Program-made: the position numbers and the translations under genes | Shown here: piece after piece, positions 23,901 to 35,422 of the stretch | Layout of the letters: the number at the start of each line of letters is the position of its first letter | Position numbering within the stretch: the first letter of the stretch is position 1 | NCBI RefSeq assembly: GCF_052324685.1 | Contig: NC_135214.1 | Span: 27,743,989 to 27,807,988, forward strand | Origin: Brachyhypopomus gauderio | Taxonomy: Eukaryota; Chordata; Actinopteri; Gymnotiformes; Hypopomidae | Length of the DNA: 64,000 nt | Direction of reading: 5' to 3' | The notes under the pieces: model-generated | What the model was told of the DNA's origin: nothing | The model's database searches: none | The model's input: the letters and a program-made list of their open reading frames with translations, nothing else

Positions 23901-26599
23901 AGGCAAAGAGTTAATAAATGTTAGGCTACTTTTAAAACATTGAACATGTAAATAACCTTTATTAATTAATAATACACACCAACTAACATATTTTGATTAA
24001 TGTTGGTGGTGTAAGGATATCACATGTATAAATGGAAAAAATATATCTAAATAAAATTTGTGGAATCTGACACAATCTTTGTGTTCATATTTTAGATCTT
24101 GTATCTTCTACCGGACTTGTGTGGATATTCCACGGGGAACTGAGCTCCTGGTCTGGTACAACGACAGCTACACCTCCTTCTTTGGCATTCCTCTGCAGTG
24201 CATAGCACAAGACGAGAACTGTAAGTTTAGCCCCTCGCACGAGCAGACAGCGACTCGCTCACTACGCTACCAATGTCACAATACTGAATATATGTTTTGT
24301 GGTTGCAGTAAAATAAGCATTTGAATATATTACAGTAACAGTGGAGAAGTAAAGATATTGGCAAAAGTATTTACTCCCATGGTAACAAAGGATGTTTTTT
24401 TAGGAGATGTTTTCTGCACAATTCTTTAAATACACAAAGTGACTTCAGTGACATTCAAGAGTATTTTTTTTCATGGGAGTCTTAATTCTCCCATGAAGGC
24501 CAATAGTCATAGTTCATCCACACATTGTTTTCAACATTAATTTTGCCAGTCTAACTCTAACTGTAGATTAATTCACGCTAACAGTACTGTGGTGTTAGTT
24601 CCACACATTCTTTTCCAAATAAGACTTTACAGTGGTCCAGTCAAGTTTACAGTTTCTCAGTTTTTTGACCTGCCATCTAAATCTTATCTTGCACTTCAAA
24701 TTAAGATGCAGATTTAGATTTAGATTAAACGTAGATGAGTTGTGCTAGTGCAGTTCGGGTCACTTGTATTTCAGTCCCCGGGGGAACTCATGATATATTC
24801 TGAAATATATTTGGATGGACTTTTGAGGTAATCCATTATTGTCTGAGCGTAAACGAGGTCTTGTGTTTGTTGAGCCCATCAGCCACTGGAAAGCTTGGAT
24901 ATCTGACAGCGTCTGACAGTTTAGTGTTTACATGGGAGACATTTTATGACTTTAGTCTGGTTGCTGTTTTGTTTAGACAACTCCCTTTCACCCCAAACTG
25001 TTCTCCAAAGTGTAGAGTATGATTTGATATATACAATACTATAATCAAAAGAAAAAGCACCACAGGACCAGACCAGTAAGTTCATGTATACCTTTGGACT
25101 GCACCCTAGTAGTATAAGCATAAAACAAAAACAAGGCTTAAAAAATGAATTTAACTGAATGAAATTATATGAGGGAACAAAATGTGAGAAATGTAACACA
25201 TTTTGGCATCGTGTTGTAACGGGGCTTTTGACATCTTCATCTAAAGGGCACTTGTGTCACTTCTGAAATCACTTATGCTGATTTTGGTTTTGGTGGACAC
25301 TCAGTCTTGCGCCCTTGATCATATTCTAATAAACAGGGATACACAGGAAGGCCAAAACACAGCAAACCCAGACGCGCTCTTGAAGCCGCCAAGGCAGATC
25401 CCCACATACGCTTGCTTAGCTCACAGAATAGTGTGAATGACTTCTGTGCCTTGAAATACGCCCTCCAATACGCTGCTGAAGATAGTCTTTAAATAACCTC
25501 TGTGTAACGTCTGCGCTTCACTGCTAACTCTAATCATAACTCTTTAGCTTGATCTTCAACAGAGGTCAGCATCTTACATTAAAACCTGACCCGATGATAA
25601 TTCATGTTTTATTGTAGTGGATGCATCGTCTTTATTAAATAAGAAAGGCCAGGCTTCTCCCACAGGTCTCATCTTACAGTTTGATAATGTTATGTTATTG
25701 TGCCCAGCATGCTGCACTACAGAGAATGTGGAATGTGGTTTGTCTAAGGATGAGATAAACGGACTCTGCCTTCTCCAACTTCAATATAGATTTATATATT
25801 TATATAGAAACTACATATGTAAAGTTTAATATGAACGCTACTGTCTGAAAAGTCATGCGTTACAATTCACAGCAACAGAAATGTTGCTCCAATAAAAATG
25901 TAAAAATGTTAGGTATGTGAAGTCAGGTCAGGTCTGCTGTTTGTACTCCAGACCGTAAGAATGTATCTACTCTATTTTTAGACTGAAAAGAATCAGGAGG
26001 AAATAGGATAGAATAGGAAAAGCCGTAGAGTGAGACAAGACAACAGCTGAGTGTGGAAAGCAGAGTGATAATGAGTGGAGAGTAGTGATTGGGCTGGAAG
26101 CAGTTACTCCTTCTTCTCTGACTGTTTTCAATGTGGCCTGTTTTGTAGATACACATTCTTCTCTTGCCCTTGCGTTTCCCTGAACAGTGAATGTGCCATC
26201 TGCTGTAATCGAGGCCATGTCCCGGCAGGAGAGCCTGCAGCCCTTCTGCAAGACGTCCAAGTCCTCGCCGGGCGTCCTGCAGCGCTCCATGGTTTTCCCA
26301 CACTCCCCCTGCACCCGGAGCTTCTCCCTCTTGGACAAGGCGGGCAGCATGGAGTCCAGCTTCAGCCAGCTGAGCTCCAAGAACCAGCGTGTGCTGGCCA
26401 GCCCCACCTCCACCAGCCAGCTCAACAGTGAGTTCAGCGACTGGCACCTATGGAAGTGTGGACAGTGCTTCAAGACCTTCACCCAGCGCATCCTTCTCCA
26501 AATGCATGTGTGTACACAGAACCCCGACAGGTAATCTGGGCCTTAACTGCATATTAATAATAAACCAAGCCTGTTGAATAGAATGAAAAATTAATTTGC

Positions 26600-26630
<31 letters not shown>

Positions 26631-29600
26631 TTTATTGGAATCTACCGGATCTTTTCACACGCTTGCTTAGTCAAACAGCTTGTGAGCGCATGTGGTTTGC
26701 TATTGCTACTGCTGGGGATTCAGCTGTAAGCCCAACAGGGCCAAGACCATCATTGTGATGATAATTCTCCTTAGAACGTTGAATGCCTTCAGTCTTTCTT
26801 ACATCAGCTCTTGATATCTTAGCCAGGAAACCATGTGGTTTGGATGAAACCAGTGACCAGTGCCTTTGATTTGCAACATCAAACATGTATTATAGATCCT
26901 CCTGCTAAAGTACATGTTTGCATTCATGTGCTCACTGAACAAGGTTTAATGAACTGCTCCATCGCCATGGAGCAGGGTCTTGAAGACCAGTTCATGTTCC
27001 TGTTTGTTTCAGCATTCATTACTGTTTTGTGCTGTTTCTTTAGTACAGCATCACTGTATTACTGTTGTATCCATTGGTAGAACATATAAGTAAGATATTA
27101 GGCATTGGGCCACACAAGCATATTTATTATTGTCATGGCCATTCGTTATAGGGATACTGACTTGCACCATATATCAGAGGACACAAGGAAATATACCAAT
27201 TTAACTTCCATGGAAACAGTATAAGGCATTTAGCATCTACCATATACTAACAGTTTTATATCACCAACCATTGTGGGTTTAGGGTACAAATACAGTGTAT
27301 AACATCTCTAAACCTAATTAAATACGGCCCAGAACGTATTGGAAATTTTTTGCTTAGCACTATTTTTCTTGGGTGCATACAAACCTATAAATCAGTTGCT
27401 GCTGTCACGTAGAAATACCCACTCCAACGCTTATGCAGAGGAAAACAGATGCCACTTATTCAATAAACTAATATTCATACAGAAGAAAAATGTTGCTGGG
27501 ATACCCTAGGAGTTGAAGTCAATGTGAGGGGTTGTCAATATTAAACTTTATGACCCTGGGGTGCAGATAAAATTTAGCTGAACAAGGGAATCTGGATCTG
27601 TTGGTATTTGGAGTCGAAGCCAGTTCCATAAATGACCCTGTGGATCTGTTTAAAATGCTCTCAGCTAGACTTTATGGCCTTTGGCCTATACATACGTATT
27701 GATGTTTGTTTTATACCTACATTTCGTAATGGATAAATTATTCTGGTATATCATCACACGAAAAGGGTTTTGCTTATTCATTTTGCTGAACTCTGAGCAA
27801 GACGTTCGTGGTTTTTGCTTGACCACACCAATCATCACTGGTGTTGTAATTTTCTTGCATTCTGTTAATGAGTACTATAAATAAGCCATTACTTACAGTA
27901 CTGCCCTGCACCATAAACACGAAGCTCACAAACATCTATCACAAACAACTACATAAACACCTGACTATCAAAATTAAGTCAGATTCTCTGCGGATTACAC
28001 TAGACACTCATCCCTACACACACAAAGAGCTTATTGGCATATTTTCGCATTACAGCGAATGTGTGTAGGTTTATTTCAGGTTTGAGCAGGTTTAGGTACA
28101 GATGCAGTCATGCAAGTTCAGTGAGCTATTTATCTCTAATATTGCGCTGCACCAGGGCCCGGTCAGGCGATAAACAATATGTTGACATTAATCACAAGTG
28201 CTGCTGTAGTAAATACTCCCAGAACATTTATCATGATAAAATATTCACAATCAATGCATCTCCCACCAGAAAAACTTCAGTCACAAAAGCTGGTGAAAAC
28301 TGTACCATGTGCAGACTGTTGGATATTCTACACATAGATATTTTGGTAATTGTGTACTTCTAGTGTTGTGCTAATAGGTACAAAATTTTGCCCCATACAG
28401 TTACAGCTGCGGCAATTATGTAAGCAATGTTGTTCTCGCAGCAGTCAGGTGAACCATTTTGGCCCGCTCTTCTCAACAAATAAATAACGTGATTGATGGC
28501 ACAGTTGAATTGTCAATTCATCTAATTACGCCTCTAAGTGCTTTCCTTTGTTGTCCCTAATTGTCAATACATTTGTGATTTGTTATCAGCTTTCCATGAT
28601 TAACTAGAACTGGGCTAATAATTAACAGCGATCATTGCCGCTGTAGCCACACACTCTCAAAGCCGAAGCGGAGGAATCCGTAACCGCACCAGCCACCCCG
28701 CAAGCCAGCCAAAGATATTGATAGATGGACCAGTCCGTGGTCCTCGCCCCGGCGTTGATGAGAGGTCGTGCTGCCATGGTAACGGCGGTGGGGGTGTCAC
28801 TGATTGGCTCCCGTGCGTCCTCTCTGCAGGCCGTACCAGTGCGGGCACTGCTCCCAGTCCTTCGCCCAGCCATCCGAGCTGCGCAACCATGTGGTCACGC
28901 ACTCCAGCGACAGGCCCTTCAAGTGTGGCTACTGCGGCCGCGCCTTCGCCGGGGCCACCACGCTCAACAACCACATCCGCACGCACACCGGGGAGAAGCC
29001 ATTCAAGTAAGTAAACAGTGAGTACCACCGCTTCCTAGATGCCGTTTGACGTGACTCTGTTGATGTGAAGCACACCCAAACATCACAGTGACAGCGAGTC
29101 TTAGCAATAGTTAACAAGAAGCCTTCAAGTATATTTAACACCATGTCAGAATAGATCAGTGTTGTGGGGCTATAGATAGCGAACAAGGGGGAAAGTTTGT
29201 CTGGGCAAATGATGCCCTTACCACATGCGCCTGAACCAGTGTAAGGTTATGTAACAGTACGGTTGAAACTGGCCCGTATTGGTGCTTTCAGCACTAACAT
29301 TCCTTTGGCCACAGCTTATGGTAGGAAAATATTATTGTCTAGGTCTGGAGTTAGTGTTCTAGCTTAAGCTTTCTGATTTGTGGGAGGTTCTATGTAAGCA
29401 ACATAGATTTCTTGCAAAAAAAACAAACAAACTATTTGAACATGTAGAGTGGGTAATGGATTTTTTCTAAGTCAATTGGATGTTACTTACATATGACCTT
29501 TTTGCCTGGAATTTTTCCCCCTTAGTTGCTGTATTCACGTCTTGTTTTCAATAAAGCTACCAAGCGATACTAATTACTACTACTGTAAGGGTTTTAAATT

Positions 29601-31971
29601 CATTTTCACAGCACACTGGCATGTAGGTTTGAATGCTCCACCCAAAAAGGCACGACGGGCTAAATGAAAATCACTAGATGCCCACTTATATTGCATGGCA
29701 GCTCACAGTTTGAAATGCTTACAATGCTTAAATACGTCTAGAAATCGTTTTAGCATCGGGGGCAGGGTTGTGCTGGGAGGCACTAGAGTGTCAGTTTGAC
29801 CCTGAAGCAAGATGTTTATCAAGAAATTATTTATCTAACAAAAATACACCTAAGAAACACTGTTTACATCAGTGTTATTATAATGTAAAATAAATCAAAG
29901 GCAAGAATCTAGATGACACTGAAGATGAGAGTATGTGTAAACCCATCCACTCCCCTAGCAATCTTAAAATCTTCCCTTGTACATATTTTTAATGTGTAAT
30001 AAGCTGATGTAATAACTTATTTTTTAGGCTGGGCTTAAAGCTGAGGAATGTTAATATGAACTAATCTCAAGCCACTTTAAGAAATAAAAAAAATTAAAGC
30101 ACCAACAATTCTGTTTATAAGAAAATGATGAATCATAATACATTGTGGTGGCTGGCCACTGCCACAGGGCTAGGCGGGCCTGGTGAAGCTTCCCAGAATG
30201 CCGTGCGCCTCCCTGCATCCTGCAGTTTAGTTCAAATGTAGTGTTTTAATGTTGATCTGATTGCTTTGTGCATATATGTTTAGCAAATTTAGTCGTCACA
30301 TTTAGTTGAATTAGTACATGGTGTCTTCCGTCTGCCCAGTGGTCCTTTTATTCTTACCCTTGTGTTCTCACCCAGTCACCAAGTCCAGTTTTATTTGTTT
30401 GCAGTGTGTAGCTTTTGAAATAAAGGAGCTGTTAGTGTGCATAAATGACTTCGGACTCTTCTTCTGTGCCAGTGTGCCGATATTGAGCTTTCATCCAGGT
30501 GGAGTATACCGGTGTTGCCTTTGTCTGGTGGTGACCACATCCAGTGAACCACAGTCTTTTGCCACATCAGCACTCTTGACATATGACTGCTACAGCTTAA
30601 TCTTTAGAAAGAAGACATTCAGATAAGGAACTAAATACGTTCTTTACGTGTTTACTAGCTGTTGCTGGTCACTGAAGAAAGGTCAAGTAATTGGTCAGAC
30701 CTGTACATGACATAGGCCATGAATTTGTAATATAACATCATATAAAGCCTCTTTGCATCACCTTAATAACAGTATTTCTGCTGTGAGAAAGGGGGGGGGG
30801 GCGGTTTGAAGCAGAGCAATCCAGTAACAAATCAGCTATCTAATAAGCAATCAGTGATACACAAATGTGTCATCAGCACTTCAGGAGCTCCAGAGAGGAA
30901 GAGGCGCACAAAGACTTTAATGAATACACCACAGAAATCTTTAGTTAATCAATATGCCTGAGTTATTCTCATTGAGCTGATGTGCTTGATAGAATAAGGC
31001 TGGCATTTTCTCCCGTCTTTGTGGGGAACGTGGAGGAGCCTTTACACTGCAAGACATCAGCAGCTGTTCCCGCTCAGCTGTTCTCCATCTGAAGTTTAGG
31101 ATATTACATTTCAAGAGCTTTTTAGGCCCAATAACTATTACTGGATTAGTCCGACATTTGCTGGCTTTGCATAGTACATAGATTTAGGTGGCGAGGGTGT
31201 TGCTAGATAGGATGTAGTCTGCTTGTTAGGACATTATATCTGTTAAGGTTGATGATAGGTTAATATTAATCATTTTTATCAGGACAAGTTTGAAATAGCA
31301 CAGCGTAAGAACCCAGTGATTTATAAATGGCTCCACACTTTCTGATACATTTTCATATTAATGTTATCCACTTGTAATGCATTTTTTATTTCAACAGGCC
31401 ACACTGTTGTTCAGACCCGTTTTGAATATGTGGTCGATAGGCTACGTTGGGTTGAAGAAGTGCCATGTCCTTCACACGCTTAACACGCTATCATGGCTTT
31501 TTGGCTATTACGCCAACAGGAGATGGACCCCTTTGATAGTCAGCCTCCTGAAAATCTCTTTTTGTTCTTTATCTATTGTAAGTGACAATGACGCGGGGCC
31601 TTATCTAGACAGGCTTCTCTGGGGGCACCTCTTCCTCTCAGATTATTGACAGGGCCTCTGTGTTGTGAGGCATCTGAGCCTTCGCCCATCATCGGCATCA
31701 AGGCCCTAAGGTGTGGGTGGCAATTACACCTTTCTGGCCCAGTAAGATTTCCAGCCACTTTCAAGTGTCACTTGTCATTAAGTCAACATAGGATGAGACG
31801 CAGCGTCTGATGGCCCTCGCTAAGTGTGTTGTCTGCGTGTGTGTGTGTGTGTTCAGGTGTGAGCGGTGCGAAAGGAGCTTCACGCAGGCAACGCAGCTCA
31901 GCAGACACCAGCGGATGCCCAACGAGTGCAAACCCATCAGCGACAGCAGCGAATCAATCGAGGTGGATTAG
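11015..31971 (+). CDS. prdm6: PR/SET domain zinc-finger protein 6
   Basis: Nuclear PR/SET-domain transcriptional repressor, known in mammals for smooth-muscle and cardiovascular development. Coding exons: 11015-11507, 13531-13838, 22500-22627, 24096-24220, 26188-26530, 28830-29006 and 31857-31971 (TAG at 31969-31971). They encode 562 aa (human 595) with all phases closing. The N-terminus [17 protein letters not shown] and the block [19 protein letters not shown] match PRDM6. Between them the human Ala/Pro/Gly tracts are replaced by a Ser/Thr-rich linker. The PR domain spans about residues 213-333 ([17 protein letters not shown] to [10 protein letters not shown]). Four fingers follow: C442-C460 (C2HC-like), C470-H490, C498-H518 and C526-C549 (last ligand Cys). 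The protein ends ESIEVD. The start is the first ATG of an exon that agrees with the family. Introns 1 to 6 are large and may hold regulatory DNA. Confidence 0.96.
18419..18659. repeat. compound (CT)n/(CA)n microsatellite
   Basis: Alternating blocks of CT and CA dinucleotides with the interrupting words GCTCC and GGTCC recurring, over about 240 bp inside prdm6 intron 2. The partly repeated higher-order unit suggests unequal expansion. Confidence 0.95.
20896..21035. repeat. (TG)n followed by (GA)n microsatellite
   Basis: A TG run leads into a long GA tract. Near its end a block containing GACTGAGAGGGAGACAAAG occurs twice. Located in prdm6 intron 2. Confidence 0.93.
26601..26630. repeat. 30-nt poly(C) homopolymer
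   Basis: An uninterrupted run of 30 cytosines about 70 bp downstream of prdm6 exon 5. Its length is unreliable in any sequencing assembly. Confidence 0.95.
28770..28783. promoter_or_regulatory. RFX-type X-box in prdm6 intron 5
   Basis: GCTGCCATGGTAAC fits the X-box pattern RYYNYY-N2-RRNRAC bound by RFX factors and is nearly palindromic. It sits in a GC-rich segment (28620-28829) immediately before exon 6. A match to a degenerate motif is not proof of binding. Confidence 0.35.
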
Positions 31972-32094
31972 CTGATTGACCAGGCCGGAATTAAACGGCA
32001 AGGGAAAATCATGATTAAATGTCACGGACACTTAAGCAAAACCAAAGATTTCCTCTGAGAAACTCTCAATCAGCCCTAGAAAACCAAAAGCAGT

Positions 32095-32100
32095 AATAAA
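32095..32100 (+). terminator. prdm6: possible prdm6 poly(A) signal (AATAAA)
   Basis: First AATAAA after the prdm6 stop, 124 nt downstream. Further copies occur near 32960, 33065 and 33555, so a longer 3' UTR is also possible. Confidence 0.35.
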
Positions 32101-33349
32101 ATAAGTAAGATGTTAAGAGATATTGATCCTGACACAGATAAAGGGGATGTGCTGGGGTAGGAGAGGGCAAGCAGAAAATTGTGGGGGATATTAGAGGGAT
32201 GGAACATTTATTCATGAGTGGGAGGATGATGGTTCTGTTAAAACGAAAGCTAGAACAGATTATCACGTAGCTTTATTTCCAGTTCTTGTACTCTGTACAG
32301 AGAAGCCAAAGGGAGAAGACAAGAAAGGTGCAGGGATAGGCAGACCCCAAACTTAAAATACAGAGTCTCTGTATTATCACACTATTCAGAAAGCAGGATA
32401 TTGCTATACTTTCTATGAATCTATACTTTATAATTAGATTAAATTCTATTCATAATGCCTTACAATGTTTCATGTAAACCTCCGTAAGTGTATACAAATG
32501 TTCATAATTACATATGTAATACATTATAATGCTACAAGTTTTGTCTTTATAGCTCAAAACAACAATCCATTATGATGCATATTCAACTGTTTTATTCAAC
32601 CAAAATATTTGATAATGATGGCACCGTGTCATAAAGCTTTAGAAAAAATGTTAATCACAAAATTACAAAAGATTGTGGTTCCAAACGTATTACTGTTTGA
32701 TGCTTATTATCCTCAAAAATTATTTCATAAGTGGGCATCACACCTATATGAGAACTGCAATTTCTCTTTAAAGATTTTAAGTGATTTTTTTTAGTTTAGC
32801 ACATCAATATCAAACTTTGATATTATAAAGAACAATCTCAGTATTCACTAGCTTGCATTTCAAACACTGGTTGTTTTACTATGCAAAATATTCTTTCCTG
32901 TTAGGGACATGGGCTAAATATGCTATTGGGAAATAATTCCCTGCATCCCATGTACTGTTAATAAAGAATTAACCATAATCATTCCTGCAAGATCAAGATA
33001 ATATTTAGTATAAAGCCACACTTGTGACAAAGTGTGTTTTTATGGAGGACTATGTGAATATATGTAATAAAGCTTTATGACACAGGTTGCATGAGTAGCG
33101 ATATGAATAGGTAATTAGTTGTATTATAATGCATAATGCAGCTTTGTGCTGTGAACACCTATACATCAGCATTATAACAAATCATGTATGCAATTCTGAA
33201 TATGTAGTTATGGAGGCTTGTGAATTATTACAAGGTGTTATGAACATGTAATGATGCCCTTATACTGCTTAATTAATGGTGTAGATTTACAGAAACGTTA
33301 CCCAGGATTTTTGAGGGAAGCTTTTGTTTTCACATGCACAAAAACACGT

Positions 33350-33353
<4 letters not shown>

Positions 33354-33391
<38 letters not shown>

Positions 33392-33395
33392 GCGC

Positions 33396-33434
<39 letters not shown>
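33354..33434. repeat. (CA)n microsatellite
   Basis: About 40 CA units with a short CGCGCG interruption in the middle. Confidence 0.96.
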
Positions 33435-33436
<2 letters not shown>

Positions 33437-34335
33437 GAAAAAAACATCCATTGTATAAAATGTAAATTCTGAATTATATTTCTCATATCATAATTTTTGG
33501 CACTTTTGACAGTTATAATTTAATATTTCTGTTGGGTAATTCTCCAAAATGTAATAAAGGAGACTATTTTAAGTACATGTGAAATAAAGGAAAAAATCAT
33601 ATTGAAATAAATTAAAAACCAAATATGAAGAGGAAAAGTGATACATAAATTTGTAGAACTGAAGCCGTTGTGTCAATTTCAAAACTCACTTTTACAGATG
33701 TGCTCCGTTTATGTGGGGTACAGCTCACTAATTGATGTGTTTTGTTTGAAAAAAAAAAGCTTTAACATTCTTATGCCAAGACAAACATTGTTGTCTCAGT
33801 GTTCGTCTGGCATTGAGGAGGGTTTATCTTTTCAAATTCAGAATGTACATAGTCTTATTTTGACTTACATTTTGCTAATCGAAAACACAACAGGCTGAGT
33901 AACTCAGTCTCAAATTATTTAACATACTGTTAAGTGTCAAAAAGATTACGAAAAGATCACACTGATTTACCTCTGAACCAAAGTAACTCAAGATGAACTA
34001 CCTTTTCTATATCTCTACCGACATTTTGTTTGGTTTTCATGAACTCAGCGTTTAAGTTGAATGAATAAGAAGTTGTATTTAAAACACTATCATGTGTATG
34101 ATAATCATTACCTGTGCTGTGTCTCAGAATACTTTAAGTTCTGGAAAGTGTGATGAGCTCAGACTTATCCACATTTGACTCGTTTGCATGATTTCAACAT
34201 TTGCATTTTTAAATAAACAACAGGCTACCACCAAAATCGAATTCTTGTGAACATTGTAATTATCACTAAATGAAACGTAAGCAAAATCCAAAAAATAACA
34301 TAAATCACTTTATATATGTTTTATGTATATATAAA

Positions 34336-34342
<7 letters not shown>

Positions 34343-34402
<60 letters not shown>
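34343..34402. repeat. (TA)n microsatellite
   Basis: Thirty uninterrupted AT units. It can extrude as a cruciform and is prone to length error. Confidence 0.96.
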
Positions 34403-34407
<5 letters not shown>

Positions 34408-35353
34408 TGAGGGCATTTCAAGGCACCTGGTTCTCTGCAACTGAAGAAGTGACAGAGGAATGTTAACACTACATATCTAGATCAAGATGCCAAAGTTCAG
34501 ACCATACTATGCAGCCCTAAACCATCTGATACAGCATGTCCTGTCTAGAAGCTCAGCCCCTGACGGAATGACACAAATACAGGACGTTCCTCATCCCTGT
34601 TGTGTTCTGGCCTCTGTTTAATACGCCTCAGAAACAATACGCGTTCAACGCTGAGGGTTTTTTTCCCTCACCCTTTATTTTTCTTGTGCAAAGCATGAAA
34701 TCCATCTTTAGGAACCAGCGATGTATCAGTGTGGCGGCGGAGGTTAGCGCTCCGTCTCTGGCCCCTGCGGAGTGTGTGTGGAAGGTCAGGTCCCAGAGCG
34801 CCTCTGTTTCTGCGGCTCGGGCAGCTGTCGAGGGGTTATGGATCTGACCTGCGGTACATGAACTCGGGCTCAGCTCCTCGCTGGCTCGCGCGCTGATTTA
34901 TTAGGCCTGGCCGTGCACACCTTTCAAACGAGGCTTCTCCCTCCCCTCCAAATGCTGTGCCCAGATCACACAAAAGAAATAAAAACAGAAAATTCAAAAG
35001 CAGCGTTTTGTTTTGGGGGGTTTTTTGGTGAAAGGTTAGCCTGGCGCTGCCCTTCTTAGTGGTCTCTGGTTCACGAGGATTGGTTGGATGTTCTCAGACA
35101 ATTTCATCTGTTGCTGGAAAATGAGTGCAGAGCTGCAGAAGACAGGGGAAAGAGTCAAACAATTACTTCTTAGTTATCATCTACAATCAGCTAGGAAATG
35201 ACTGGACATTGTTAGAACAACATTACTTCGAACTTTTTCTGGCCCAATCCTGTTTTGCTTGGCTGACATTATTCGCCTGCAAGTGCACCAGTCATGTATC
35301 TTAATATGGTATTATCCTACTTTGATTTTGAAGTCACGTGTGTGTGCACGTGT

Positions 35354-35356
<3 letters not shown>

Positions 35357-35420
<64 letters not shown>
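35357..35420. repeat. (TA)n microsatellite
   Basis: Thirty-two TA units preceded by a short TG run. Confidence 0.96.

Positions 35421-35422
<2 letters not shown>

Noticed and set aside
33251-33486. Open frames rich in Thr-His or Cys-Val repeats (also at 40039, 50079 and 58636)
   Set aside because: Translations of CA/TG microsatellites on either strand.
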